Below are positions 35,693 through 45,338 of a stretch of 64,000 nucleotides of DNA, in pieces. Each line of letters begins with the position of its first letter. Within the stretch, counting starts at the first letter, position 1. This DNA comes from Empedobacter brevis NBRC 14943 = ATCC 43319 (GTDB lineage Bacteria; Bacteroidota; Bacteroidia; Flavobacteriales; Weeksellaceae): the NCBI RefSeq assembly GCF_000382425.1, contig NZ_KB908307.1:1-64000 (forward strand), in the 5' to 3' direction. The translations under genes and the position numbers were made by a program. The notes beneath the pieces are model-generated. The model was not told the origin of the DNA, did not search any database, and saw nothing but the letters and a program-made list of their open reading frames with translations.

Positions 35693-37015
35693 TCAATCTA
35701 TTTTTTTAGATGATTTCGGTTGAAAAAATAAAATAAAAATTAAGGTACAAATCCCTGTCAAAAACGGGTAGTATAAATTAGAAAGAACATCTATGGAAGA
35801 CACTTTTGTAACACTTGACACAGCATTCGCAGCAGCTACAGCAGCCAAAACCTGTGCACCATAAGGTAAAATACCTTGTACAAAACATGAAACCGTATCC
35901 AAAATACTCGCTACACGTTTTCCTTCCAAATCATGATGATCCGAAATGTCTTTTGCTATCTTTCCGCAAATTAAAATTGTGATGGTATTATTTGCCAAAC
36001 AAGCATTTGCTAGGGCCGTAAGCGAAGCAATACTTATTTCAGCCTGACGTTTTGTTTTGATATTTTTAGTCAGATGATAAATAATAAAATCCAGTCCTCC
36101 ATTCAAGCGGATAATTCCGACAATTCCTCCTATCACCAAACAAATAATACTTAACTCAAACATTCCTTTGAACCCTTCATTAATGGAAGAAACCAACTCT
36201 AACATTGAAGCACCGGAATAAAACAAACCAATTCCAAGAAACGATAGAATTCCTACAATTAAAGCCCAAATAACATTGATACCAGACATTGCTATTCCGA
36301 AAACTAACAAATAAGGTAAAACTAAAATCAAATCAAAGTCTAGCTGTTTTCCTTGGAAATTGGTTGTGTCAAAATGTTGAGAAAGTGAAAAATATATAAT
36401 TGCCGAAACAATAGCTGCCGGAACTACTATTCGAAAATTCGTTTTAAATTTAGATTTCATGCTTACTTCTTGCGTGCGGGTTGCAGCAATTGTCGTATCT
36501 GAAATAAACGATAAATTATCCCCAAACATTGCTCCTCCTACTACAGCCCCTAATAAAATGGGCATCGATCCGGGAATCATTTTATCCATTTGTACGGCAA
36601 TCGGAGCTACCGTGACAATTGTACCAACTGAAGTTCCTAAAGCTGTCGAAATAAAACATGACAACAAAAAGAATCCTGATACAATGAAGGAAGCTGGAAG
36701 ATAATTCAAAAATAAATTAACGGTTGATTCTACAGCTCCAATTGTAGAACCTAAGCTTCCGAAAGCTCCTGCGAGAAGAAAAATTAAAATCATCAACACA
36801 ATTGTTTCTTCTCCTGCATTCTTACAAAATGCTTCTGCTTTCGTATTAAACGAAATTTTAGGGAATTGAACAAAAGCAATTACCAATGCCAACATGAATA
36901 CAACTAATGCCGGAACGGAATAAAAATCGTTCAAATAAGTAGAGGCAGAAAAATAGACAAGAATGAAAATAATCAAGGGCAATAAAGCCCAAAAATTTCC
37001 TTTTTTTACAATCAT
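35693..37015 (-). CDS. NhaC-family sodium/proton antiporter
   Basis: This 440-residue inner-membrane protein has about 11-12 helices. GTSVGTIVTVAPIAVQMDK and GGAMFGDNLSFISDTTIAA are conserved NhaC motifs with the ion-binding Asp pair. CLANNTITILICGKIA is another. It exchanges sodium (or malate-lactate in some relatives) for protons, so exact substrates are not certain. It precedes mnmA on the same strand. Confidence 0.88.
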   Translation of the reverse strand: MIVKKGNFWALLPLIIFILVYFSASTYLNDFYSVPALVVFMLALVIAFVQFPKISFNTKAEAFCKNAGEETIVLMILIFLLAGAFGSLGSTIGAVESTVNLFLNYLPASFIVSGFFLLSCFISTALGTSVGTIVTVAPIAVQMDKMIPGSMPILLGAVVGGAMFGDNLSFISDTTIAATRTQEVSMKSKFKTNFRIVVPAAIVSAIIYFSLSQHFDTTNFQGKQLDFDLILVLPYLLVFGIAMSGINVIWALIVGILSFLGIGLFYSGASMLELVSSINEGFKGMFELSIICLVIGGIVGIIRLNGGLDFIIYHLTKNIKTKRQAEISIASLTALANACLANNTITILICGKIAKDISDHHDLEGKRVASILDTVSCFVQGILPYGAQVLAAVAAANAVSSVTKVSSIDVLSNLYYPFLTGICTLIFILFFQPKSSKKID

Positions 37016-37180
37016 ATTATCAAAAATTCAGAAAAATATTCTGCAAATATCTTTTGAAATTTTATAACATGAAAATGAAATATTTATTGATTTATAAGTT
37101 TTTAAGTTGAGAGAATAAAAAAAGGAACATCTTTCATAAGACATTCCTTGATTTAGAAAATTATTCTAAAAATGTTCTTT

Positions 37181-38047
37181 TTATTGTGCAATTAATTTAT
37201 TCGTTTTTGTAATTGCTCGCTTATTTTTTTCATCAATCCAATCCTGACCTTTCAGTTTACGCATCACATTATCATACGTACGCATCAAAAAGATATTATA
37301 AATTGCTTCGGATAGATTTTTTGGTTTATGTGCCAACGAACGTAAACTCATTGAAAAACCCGGTGTCAGATATTTCATATAATGCCACCAACCTTCGGGC
37401 ATATACAACATTTCTCCGTGTTTTAAATCTGCAACCATTGGATTGATATTTTTCAATGCCGGCCATTTGTCAAAATCAGGGTGATCAAAATCAATATCTT
37501 CTCTACAAATCACAGAATGAGGTATTTTATACATGTATTTTGTATCCTCAGGCGGCACTATAATGCATCGTTTTTCTCCTGCAAAATGAAAATGCAAAAT
37601 ATTGGCTAAATCAATATCATAATGCATAAAAACATTTGATCCCTCTCCTCCAAAAAATAACATCGGCATCGATTTGAAAAGATTCAATCCCAAATCAGGC
37701 ATTTTATAATCTTGCTGCAACTGTGGAACCTGGCTCATCAAATTGTATAAAAATATACGCAAATCTGTTGGTTGGCTCTGTAGCAAATCTACATATTCGG
37801 ACATTTTCATTTTAGCAACCGGTTCATTTACCTTTTTGGTATAATCTACGGGATCGTTATTATATAAAGGGACAACCTTGTCTCCTGCTACTTGTTTTAT
37901 ATACTCAAAATTCCATTTCTCATAAGCAGGCCAATCTTCTGTAATCCGCTCTACTACAACTGGTTTTTGAGGTTTAACGTAATATTTCTGAAAATCTTTT
38001 GCAGAAATACTTTCTACTCTTTCAACTTCTGTGAAATTAAAATTCAT
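37181..38047 (-). CDS. Cupin-like JmjC-domain oxygenase
   Basis: This 288-residue cupin_8/JmjC protein has the metal-binding HYD motif in FMHYDIDLANILHFHFAGEK near residue 142. GEMLYMPEGWWHYMKYL near 212 supplies the distal His. This is the Fe(II)/2-oxoglutarate oxygenase layout, HxD...H. Related proteins hydroxylate proteins or RNA; the substrate is unknown. It stands alone and is divergent from a VWA-OmpA gene. Confidence 0.88.
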   Translation of the reverse strand: MNFNFTEVERVESISAKDFQKYYVKPQKPVVVERITEDWPAYEKWNFEYIKQVAGDKVVPLYNNDPVDYTKKVNEPVAKMKMSEYVDLLQSQPTDLRIFLYNLMSQVPQLQQDYKMPDLGLNLFKSMPMLFFGGEGSNVFMHYDIDLANILHFHFAGEKRCIIVPPEDTKYMYKIPHSVICREDIDFDHPDFDKWPALKNINPMVADLKHGEMLYMPEGWWHYMKYLTPGFSMSLRSLAHKPKNLSEAIYNIFLMRTYDNVMRKLKGQDWIDEKNKRAITKTNKLIAQ

Positions 38048-38269
38048 CTTTTATGTAAAATAAAGTGCAAATTTACTTAACTTTTTTGTTAAATCTGAAT
38101 TTAGCAATTATCAAACCAATCTTTTTTAATTTACAGCAATTAGTTGATTTGATTTTAAATGTTCTACGCTTTTTTAAGTTTCTCTTTTGACTTTATAAAA
38201 ATTTTATGATTAAACTCTATTCGATAATTCTTTCATTATCTTTACATTGATAAATTTGAAAACAAAAAT

Positions 38270-40507
38270 TTGAAAACAAAACGTCTATATTTTTCAATCA
38301 TTTTCATTGTACTCAATGTATTTTGTTTTGGACAGCAGATCTTTCCATATCTGGAATTAAAGAATGATGAAGATTTCGAAAAAATAGAAGCCGTTTATCT
38401 TGAGAATACCTATCGTTTTCATCATCTGTTAGGAAACTTAAACAGTTCTTTTCATTTTACAAATCGTTCAAATGATGAAGTGTCTGCTAAATTTATTTAT
38501 CCTTACCACGCTTCACAAAATGTCTACGAATTAAAAGCTTTTGTAAATGAGAAGGTTTTTGAAATCAACTCTAAATCAATCGCAGAAATTCGAAAAGATT
38601 TAAAAAATATTGATGCTTCTACGATTTTTAAAAACCAAAAAAACAATCAGGTTTTACAATTAGATTTAGGAAAAATACCCGCAAATGCAATAATTAGAAT
38701 TCAATTGAGCGTTTCGAAAATCATCGAAGAAAATGACCTCTATTACCAACTTTATTTTCCTGAATTCATTATTAAACGAACTGAATCTTTCAGTCAAATT
38801 CATCGTTGGAATATGAAATTAAATGGTTTTCCTAAAAAAATAAGTTCGGAAATTCATCTTTCAGGAAACTTCCCGATTTCTGAAATTGGATCAGATTTGA
38901 AATTTTCAAAGGAGAGTAATACCAACTATTCAGCAAAAAATTCAGATCATCAACTCCCTGCGATTCGCTATTCATATAGTAAAAATGTGCTTCAAACAGG
39001 AATTGAAACATTTACAGAAAATGGTTGTGATTACATTTTAGGGACAATAGAACCATCAAAAAATGCAACAGCATATAATGCTCCGCGAGAATTCTTGTTT
39101 GTATTAGATGCTTCCGGCTCGATGATGAATCAACCCATTGAAACAATTAAGCAGCTAATAAATCAACTTCTTCCGAATTTGCATTCGACAGATAAATTTA
39201 ATCTCTTGATTTATTCCACAAAAAATGAATTATTGTTTAAAGAATCGCAGTTTCCAACCAAAGAAAATATAGCATTTGCTTTAGAAAAAATCAATTCTCA
39301 TTTTGGGAATGGTGAAAAACTATTGGATGAAGCCATTGAACAAATTCAGAAAAATCCTTTCGATAAAAACTATAAACGAGTGATTGCTATTATTTCTGAT
39401 GGAAAAATGAATTTAAATGAAACCGTCTACAATGCTTTTCGAAATTATTCGAAAGATGCTCAATTTATAACACTAGGAATTGGGCGAGAACTGGATTATC
39501 AGGCAATGAATTTTATCAGCTTAGCAACCGGAACACTTCCCATTACTGTAAATGATTCGAAAGAATTTAATCAAAAAATCAAACAATTTCAACACGCTGT
39601 ATTGAATACTTCCATTTATCATTTGAAAGTTCAATCCTCTCAAATTAATCTCCACGAAACGTTTCCAAAAAATTTCAACACCTATTTAGCACAAAGTTCT
39701 GTCAGCTTTGTTTCACGTGATTGTAATCGCCGTTATCCAAAAAAAATAGAAATAATAGGAAATCAATCAACTCAAAATTTCATTCAACACTTCGACATTA
39801 AACAACCTCAACAAAATAATGAATTTTTAGAGGCAATCAAATTTTATTGGGCGAAACAAAAGATAGATTACCTACTGAAAGATGAACAACGGTGTGGCGA
39901 AATGTGTAAGAAAGATGGACGATATAGAAAAGAAATTGAAAAAATAGGAACAGCATTTAATCTCTCAACACCTTATAATTTATTCATTCAGAAAGGAAAT
40001 TCAGAAAATTTCAACAATGATTATGATACCGATGGCGACGGTGTAATGGATTTGGAAGATGACTGTCCATATGTGAAAGGAAATCGTTTTGGAAATGGCT
40101 GCCCGGAAGAAAATTTAATACCCCAAAAGATTGGAAATTATGTTCAGGACTATTCCAATTATTTGATGGAAACCGTCGAATTTGATTTTGACAAAGATGA
40201 AATTCGTGCAGTTGATTTTCAAAAATTAAATCAAATCATTGCAATTATGGAACGAAACCCAACATTAAACTTTATAATCGAAGGGCATACTGATGCCGTT
40301 GGAACTGATTATTATAATTTAGATTTATCAGAACGACGAGCAAATGCTGTTTTAAATTATTTAGTTAAAAAAGGATTGGATAAAAATCGATTTATCATTC
40401 TTGGGAAGGGTTTTTCTGATTTGAAACACCAAGAGTGTAATCCTGCAACCAATTGTATTGATTGGAAAAATTTTGAAAATAGACGCGTGAGATTTAAAAT
40501 AAGATAA
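38270..40507 (+). CDS. VIT-VWA-TSP3-OmpA fusion protein of the cell envelope
   Basis: A signal peptide (start TTG 38270) precedes a VIT-like domain (about residues 25-230). A von Willebrand A domain follows with the MIDAS motif DASGSMMN near residue 280. A calcium-binding TSP3-like linker, DTDGDGVMDLEDDCP, lies near 587, and a C-terminal OmpA domain ends the protein (VEFDFDKDEI, IEGHTDAVGTDYYNLDLSERRA). The OmpA part binds peptidoglycan, so the VWA and VIT parts would be exposed in the periplasm or at the outer membrane as a protein-interaction module. It is monocistronic with its own terminator. Confidence 0.88.
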   Translation: MKTKRLYFSIIFIVLNVFCFGQQIFPYLELKNDEDFEKIEAVYLENTYRFHHLLGNLNSSFHFTNRSNDEVSAKFIYPYHASQNVYELKAFVNEKVFEINSKSIAEIRKDLKNIDASTIFKNQKNNQVLQLDLGKIPANAIIRIQLSVSKIIEENDLYYQLYFPEFIIKRTESFSQIHRWNMKLNGFPKKISSEIHLSGNFPISEIGSDLKFSKESNTNYSAKNSDHQLPAIRYSYSKNVLQTGIETFTENGCDYILGTIEPSKNATAYNAPREFLFVLDASGSMMNQPIETIKQLINQLLPNLHSTDKFNLLIYSTKNELLFKESQFPTKENIAFALEKINSHFGNGEKLLDEAIEQIQKNPFDKNYKRVIAIISDGKMNLNETVYNAFRNYSKDAQFITLGIGRELDYQAMNFISLATGTLPITVNDSKEFNQKIKQFQHAVLNTSIYHLKVQSSQINLHETFPKNFNTYLAQSSVSFVSRDCNRRYPKKIEIIGNQSTQNFIQHFDIKQPQQNNEFLEAIKFYWAKQKIDYLLKDEQRCGEMCKKDGRYRKEIEKIGTAFNLSTPYNLFIQKGNSENFNNDYDTDGDGVMDLEDDCPYVKGNRFGNGCPEENLIPQKIGNYVQDYSNYLMETVEFDFDKDEIRAVDFQKLNQIIAIMERNPTLNFIIEGHTDAVGTDYYNLDLSERRANAVLNYLVKKGLDKNRFIILGKGFSDLKHQECNPATNCIDWKNFENRRVRFKIR

Positions 40508-40518
40508 ATTATTTCACA

Positions 40519-40548
40519 AAAAAGACCAGGTTTTTACCTGGTCTTTTT
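40519..40548. terminator. Bidirectional terminator
   Basis: AAAAGACCAGGT and ACCTGGTCTTTT around TTTT lie between the convergent VWA-OmpA and methyltransferase genes. Confidence 0.85.
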
Positions 40549-40563
40549 TATATAAATTATTTT

Positions 40564-41769
40564 TTAAGCAATTCTTTCAATCAAAGCCATATAAAACCCG
40601 TCATAATTTGTTTGAGACGGATAATGCATTTTATCAGAGATCATTTTATAGTTGGGATGATTTGCCAAGAATTTTTCTACTTGTTGTTCATTTTCTTGCG
40701 GTAAAATAGAACAAGTCGCATACACCATCAATCCGCCAACTTTTATAATTTTAGAATAATCGGCTAATATTTTCTCTTGGGTCGCTAAAATTTCGTCTAT
40801 AAACTGAGGTTGCAGCTTCCATTTCGCATCAGGATTACGTTTTAAAACGCCCATTCCAGAACATGGTGCATCGATTAACAAACGATCTGCAGAGTTCTCC
40901 ATACGTTTGATTGTCTTTGCTTCAATTATTTTGGTTTGTACATTCTGAACATTGTTACGTTTAGCACGGCGTTTCAATTCTTTCAATTTCCATTCGAACA
41001 AATCCATCGCAATAATTTGGCCTTTGTTTTCCATCAAAGAAGCCAAATGCAACGTTTTCCCTCCGGCTCCGGCACATGCATCAACTACACGCATTCCCGG
41101 CTGAACACGTAAGTATGGAGCAATCAACTGAGAACCTGCATCCTGAACTTCGAACCAACCATTCTGAAACTCATCTGTTCTAAAAATGTTCGTTTTCTCT
41201 TCAAGTTCTAAAGCATCTTGGTATTTAGATAAAACTTTCGTTTTTATTCTTCTTTCTTTTAACGCTTTTTGTAATGTCTTACGATCTGTTTTTAATGTAT
41301 TTACACGTAAAACTGTAGGCGCTTGCGAATTCATCGCATGCACTTCATCTAACCAACGGTTTCCTAAAGACTTCTCCCCTAACTCGAACATCCAATCCGG
41401 ATAAGATTCTGCTACAGCTACTTTTTTCGAAGATTGGTGATGTCTTTTTAAAACTTCCTTCGGATAGATTTTTTGAAATTCTTCCCATTTAGGCAACGTT
41501 TGTTCAGGATCTAAAGCAAACCAAGTCCCTACAAATTCCCAAATAGACTCAGGAGAAAGCGGACGGCTCATAGCCCCTTCAACCAAACGTTTCCAACGAA
41601 CCAAATCGTAAACCGTTTCGGCAATAAATGCACGATCACGTGCGCCCCATTGCTTATTCGATTTCAATGTTCGCTCAACTTCTTTATCTGCATATTTTCC
41701 TTCGAAGAAAATTTGTTGCAATGTGTCGGTAATGCCGACAAATAAATTTTTATATGGTAAAATCTTCAT
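40564..41769 (-). CDS. RsmB/NOP2-family rRNA m5C methyltransferase
   Basis: This 401-residue S-adenosylmethionine-dependent RNA cytosine-5 methyltransferase has motif I VVDACAGAGGKTLHLA, motif IV LIDAPCSGMGVLKRNPD with the first catalytic Cys, and motif VI YATCSILPQENEQQ with the second. An N-terminal NusB-like part precedes the catalytic domain, so it resembles RsmB. Start ATG 41769 gives MKILPYKNLF; the upstream ATG adds four residues. The exact rRNA target is not determined from sequence. Confidence 0.9.
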   Translation of the reverse strand: MKILPYKNLFVGITDTLQQIFFEGKYADKEVERTLKSNKQWGARDRAFIAETVYDLVRWKRLVEGAMSRPLSPESIWEFVGTWFALDPEQTLPKWEEFQKIYPKEVLKRHHQSSKKVAVAESYPDWMFELGEKSLGNRWLDEVHAMNSQAPTVLRVNTLKTDRKTLQKALKERRIKTKVLSKYQDALELEEKTNIFRTDEFQNGWFEVQDAGSQLIAPYLRVQPGMRVVDACAGAGGKTLHLASLMENKGQIIAMDLFEWKLKELKRRAKRNNVQNVQTKIIEAKTIKRMENSADRLLIDAPCSGMGVLKRNPDAKWKLQPQFIDEILATQEKILADYSKIIKVGGLMVYATCSILPQENEQQVEKFLANHPNYKMISDKMHYPSQTNYDGFYMALIERIA

Positions 41770-41832
41770 AACTCGATGCAAATTTACAAAGACTTAAATG
41801 ATTAGCGTAATAATTTTTTTTGAAGTTTACAT

Positions 41833-42249
41833 CTACTGAAAGATTTCTTTGATCTTTTCCGGAACTTCAACTACTTTATTTTTTTGATAATTGAAAGTCA
41901 CAATACCTGTTTTAGCTTTGGCTATTAATTTATCCTCTGTCGAGATTTTATAAAAAATATCAAAACTGACACGTGAAAAATCTTGAATTCCAATTTCTAT
42001 TAATAAATGATCGCCATAAAATGCCTGATTTTTATACTCTATCGCTACATCACCCATTATCACACTTACGCCTGCAAAGTCTAGTTCAGAATAACCATAA
42101 TACTGGAAAAATTGTATACGTGCTTCATGCAAAATAGACAATACTTTATCGTTCGCTAAATGATTGCCATAATTAAGATCCTTTATGCGTACTGGTATTA
42201 TTGTTGAAAATAAAAATTCACCACAAAAGTTTAATTTTATACGAGCCAT
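41833..42249 (-). CDS. Hot-dog acyl-CoA thioesterase (YbgC/FadM-like)
   Basis: The single hot-dog domain of 138 residues has VRIKDLNYGNHLANDKVLSI, the active-site neighbourhood of 4-hydroxybenzoyl-CoA-like thioesterases, and then VIMGDVAIEYKNQAFYGD. It hydrolyses acyl-CoA or acyl-ACP. ATG 42249 (MARIKLNF) matches family starts. A -7 element TATCTTTG at 42278-42271 (minus strand) lies 22 bases upstream and gives it a promoter of its own, just after the small RNA terminator. Confidence 0.85.
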   Translation of the reverse strand: MARIKLNFCGEFLFSTIIPVRIKDLNYGNHLANDKVLSILHEARIQFFQYYGYSELDFAGVSVIMGDVAIEYKNQAFYGDHLLIEIGIQDFSRVSFDIFYKISTEDKLIAKAKTGIVTFNYQKNKVVEVPEKIKEIFQ

Positions 42250-42270
42250 TATGCAGTATTTATTTTGACT

Positions 42271-42278
42271 CAAAGATA
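42271..42278 (-). promoter_or_regulatory. -7 promoter element of the thioesterase gene
   Basis: TATCTTTG on the minus strand matches TAnnTTTG and lies between the small-RNA terminator and the thioesterase start. Confidence 0.55.
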
Positions 42279-42290
42279 TGAAAGTTGTTG

Positions 42291-42402
42291 AAAAAAAAAC
42301 GGGTTTAAGCTCCTCAGCTTAAACCCAATTGATTTTTAAAAAAACTTACACTAGTAAGTATAAATTTAACATTAAAAAAAATCAATCTTACTCTCTACTA
42401 CC
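42291..42402 (-). ncRNA. Predicted free-standing small RNA (about 110 nt)
   Basis: On the minus strand TTTG (42439-42436), a 19-nt spacer and TAAATTTG (42416-42409) make a full Bacteroidota promoter with transcription expected from about 42402. The transcript would form a long stem (ATTGATTTTT with AAAAATCAAT) enclosing ACTTAC/GTAAGT. It then ends with a perfect 11-bp hairpin (GGGTTTAAGCT/AGCTTAAACCC, 42326-42301) and an eight-plus U tract. The only coding potential is a few codons. The thioesterase gene downstream has its own promoter, so this looks like an independent sRNA rather than a leader. No named family was recognised. Confidence 0.6.
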
Positions 42403-42408
42403 TGAGGT

Positions 42409-42439
42409 CAAATTTAGAAATAATTTAATAAATACCAAA
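42409..42439 (-). promoter_or_regulatory. Consensus promoter of the small RNA
   Basis: TTTG-N19-TAAATTTG reads leftward; spacing and both boxes agree with the Bacteroidota housekeeping consensus. Confidence 0.6.
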
Positions 42440-42614
42440 ATATTTTAGAAAATTTTTATTTATTTTTTTTATTTAAAACAAGACCCTTATTATTTTTTCA
42501 GAAATTTAAAGAAATCCATGATTTATTTCAAACTATAAATACGACCTATATAAATAAAACTTGTTATTTTTTATATCTGCTAAAAATAGTAATTTGCAAC
42601 TCCAAACATTTAAC

Positions 42615-44747
42615 ATGAATTTGATCCAATATATTCATCAACATCTTAATTCTATTTCAGAAAAATCGATCAACAATACTGTAAATTGTCTGAAAGAAGA
42701 TAACACTATACCCTTTATTGCAAGATATAGAAAAGAGCTAACTGGAAATTTAGATGAAGTTCAAATTTCTGCTATCAAAAAACTACAATTTCAGTATGAA
42801 GAAATTGTCTCTCGAAAAGAATTTATTTTAAAAACTTTGCATGAACAAGATCAATTGACAAATGAATTGCAGCAGCGTATTCAGAAAAGTTTTGATTTGG
42901 TTCAATTAGAGGATTTATACCTTCCATACAAAAAGAAGAAAAAGACTCGGGCTACAATTGCTAAAGAAAAAGGTCTGGAGCCTTTGGCTAAAATCATTAT
43001 GAAGCAGAATAATATTACTGATTTAGAAGATTTAGCAAAGAAATATTTAAATCAAGATGTTACAAGTATCGAAGATGCTTTTGCTGGCGTACAAGATATT
43101 ATTGCTGAATGGATAAATGAAAATGAATATGTTCGCCACAGATTGAGAGATCTTTTCAGAAAATCAGCATTAATTGAAAGTAAAATTGTAAAAACAAAAA
43201 GCGGAGAAGAAGATGCACAAAAATTTTCGAACTATTTTGACTACAATGAACCACTCAAAAAGATTGCGTCTCATCGACTTTTAGCCATTTTACGTGGTGA
43301 GAACGAAGGTTTTTTAAAAGTAAATGTAACCATTGACAAAAAGGAAGCTTTCAAGTTTCTTGAATATACCTTGATAAAATCTATTCAACCTGAAGTCTCA
43401 TGGATGATTGAGGAAGCAATAAAAGATGCATACAAGCGCCTTTTGGCTCCTTCTATTTCCAATGAAGTTTTAAAAGAAGCAAAACAGAAAGCAGATGAAA
43501 CCTCTATTCATGTTTTCTCGAAAAATCTAAATCAATTACTTTTAGCTCCTCCTTTAGGAGAAAAAAGAATTTTGGCAATAGATCCCGGATACAAATCTGG
43601 ATGTAAAGTTGTTGTTTTGGATGAACAAGGAGATTTGTTACACAATGAAAATATTTATCCACATGCTCCCCAAAACGAAAAAGGACAAGCAATCAAAAAA
43701 TTAAAATCGATTGTGAATGCTTATCAAGTAGATGCCATCTCTATAGGGAATGGAACTGCTTCACGCGAAACAGAGAACTTGGTTCAAAACATTGCGTTCG
43801 ATCGGCCATTAAAAGTTTTTGTGGTCAACGAAGCCGGAGCTTCAATATACTCTGCCTCTAAAATTGCCCGTGATGAATTTCCCGATAAAGATGTTACTGT
43901 TCGTGGAGCCGTTTCTATAGGTCGTCGTTTGCAGGATCCTTTAGCAGAATTGGTTAAAATCGAACCAAAATCAATCGGAGTTGGTCAGTATCAACACGAT
44001 GTCGATCAAACTTTGTTGAAAAGCGAATTAGACGATGTGGTTTCTTTCTGTGTAAACAAAGTAGGTGTCAATCTAAACACAGCAAGCAAACATTTGTTGA
44101 ACTATGTGGCCGGAATCGGTGAAAAAATAGCAGAAAATATTGTCGATTATCGCACCGAAAATGGGGCTTTTAATTCGAGAAAAGAATTGTTAAAAGTTCC
44201 TCGCTTGGGAGAAAAAGCATTTTTACAAGCTTCTGCATTTTTGCGAATTCCAAATGCAAAAAATCCGTTGGATAATTCTGCCGTTCACCCTGAGTCGTAT
44301 GCAATTGTTGAAAAAATGGCAAAAGATTTAAATGTTGAGTTGAAAGATATGATTCAAAATAAAGAATTAATCAACCAGCTTGATTTGAATCAGTACATTT
44401 CGGAAAAAGTGGGTTTACCAACTTTAGAAGACATCAAAAAGGAATTGGAAAAGCCCGGTTTAGATCCTCGTTCTACAGCCAAAGTTTTTAGCTTTGATTC
44501 AAGATTGAAAAAATTTGAAGATTTACAACTTGGAATGAAAGTTCCTGGAATTATCAATAATATTACCAATTTTGGTTGTTTTGTCGATATTGGAATTAAA
44601 GAAAATGGCTTGATTCATATTTCCAAGATTTCGAATGAATTTATTTCGGATGTCAATTCAAAAGTTCATTTGAGCCAACAAATTGAAGTAACTGTCATTG
44701 GTATTGATACAGAAAAACGAAAGATCCAATTATCTTTGATTGATTAA
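42615..44747 (+). CDS. tex: Tex-family RNA-binding transcription accessory protein
   Basis: From MNLIQYIHQH (ATG 42615, preferred over a poor upstream start) the protein has 710 residues. It has the Tex N-terminal helical part (TIPFIARYRKELTGNLDE), a YqgF-like domain (ILAIDPGYKSGCKVVVLDE), a helix-hairpin-helix part (LLNYVAGIGEKIAENIVDYR) and a C-terminal S1 domain (GMKVPGIINNITNFGCFVDI). Tex proteins bind nucleic acids and affect transcription and toxin expression in other bacteria. The gene is monocistronic with a bidirectional terminator after it. Confidence 0.92.
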   Translation: MNLIQYIHQHLNSISEKSINNTVNCLKEDNTIPFIARYRKELTGNLDEVQISAIKKLQFQYEEIVSRKEFILKTLHEQDQLTNELQQRIQKSFDLVQLEDLYLPYKKKKKTRATIAKEKGLEPLAKIIMKQNNITDLEDLAKKYLNQDVTSIEDAFAGVQDIIAEWINENEYVRHRLRDLFRKSALIESKIVKTKSGEEDAQKFSNYFDYNEPLKKIASHRLLAILRGENEGFLKVNVTIDKKEAFKFLEYTLIKSIQPEVSWMIEEAIKDAYKRLLAPSISNEVLKEAKQKADETSIHVFSKNLNQLLLAPPLGEKRILAIDPGYKSGCKVVVLDEQGDLLHNENIYPHAPQNEKGQAIKKLKSIVNAYQVDAISIGNGTASRETENLVQNIAFDRPLKVFVVNEAGASIYSASKIARDEFPDKDVTVRGAVSIGRRLQDPLAELVKIEPKSIGVGQYQHDVDQTLLKSELDDVVSFCVNKVGVNLNTASKHLLNYVAGIGEKIAENIVDYRTENGAFNSRKELLKVPRLGEKAFLQASAFLRIPNAKNPLDNSAVHPESYAIVEKMAKDLNVELKDMIQNKELINQLDLNQYISEKVGLPTLEDIKKELEKPGLDPRSTAKVFSFDSRLKKFEDLQLGMKVPGIINNITNFGCFVDIGIKENGLIHISKISNEFISDVNSKVHLSQQIEVTVIGIDTEKRKIQLSLID

Positions 44748-44755
44748 TCATAAAT

Positions 44756-44783
44756 AAAAAAGCCGCAATAAGCGGCTTTTTTA
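44756..44783. terminator. Bidirectional terminator after tex
   Basis: AAAAAGCCGC-AATAA-GCGGCTTTTT has A and T runs on both sides, between convergent genes. Confidence 0.85.
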
Positions 44784-44790
44784 TTTATGA

Positions 44791-45297
44791 TTAATCTTCA
44801 AACTTTACTTTATATTGTTTGTCAAATTCTGCACGTTGTTTATCATCTAATTTACTTCGAAGGTATTTTATCGTAAATCCTCCAATCATTTTATCTCCTT
44901 TGTAATACATCCAATCTCCTATTTTATTAGGATCTATTGTTATTGTATCTCCAACTTTTAACTCTTTTATATACTGAGGCGTACTATTGACAATTCCTTT
45001 GAAAGTATCATTATCATTCACAATATCACTTACCCAAATTCCTTCTTTTAATTCAGATTTTGGGATTTGATATTTTTGTTGAATCATAAAATTAGTTGTC
45101 GTCGTATCTTTCATGGATAGCGCTAACTTAAAATCATCAAACGTTTGTTGTGCTTCTTTTCCGATACTATCCAAATCTTTGTGCTCTTGTTTTTGTTTAT
45201 CCAAACCCTTGTAAGCATTTACACCGGCATCTTCTGTTTTCTTTCCACATGAGGATAATAAGGTTGCAAATGCAATTGCTAAAAAAGTATATTTCAT
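44791..45297 (-). CDS. DUF2314 lipoprotein
   Basis: A lipoprotein signal (TLLSSCGKK) precedes a DUF2314 domain (about residues 70-160) with IWVSDIVNDNDTFKGIVNS and VGDTITIDPNKIGDWMYYK. Start ATG 45297 gives a normal signal peptide of 17 residues. The role of DUF2314 is unknown. It is two bases beyond the HTTM protein start region on the same strand and may be co-transcribed with it. Confidence 0.82.
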   Translation of the reverse strand: MKYTFLAIAFATLLSSCGKKTEDAGVNAYKGLDKQKQEHKDLDSIGKEAQQTFDDFKLALSMKDTTTTNFMIQQKYQIPKSELKEGIWVSDIVNDNDTFKGIVNSTPQYIKELKVGDTITIDPNKIGDWMYYKGDKMIGGFTIKYLRSKLDDKQRAEFDKQYKVKFED

Positions 45298-45338
45298 AAT
45301 TGTATTCTTTGATTGTTGTTGTATAAAGTTACACAATT

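Noticed and set aside
42291-42402. Riboswitch or attenuator of the thioesterase gene
   Set aside because: A separate -7 element lies between the terminator and the gene, so an independent RNA is simpler.
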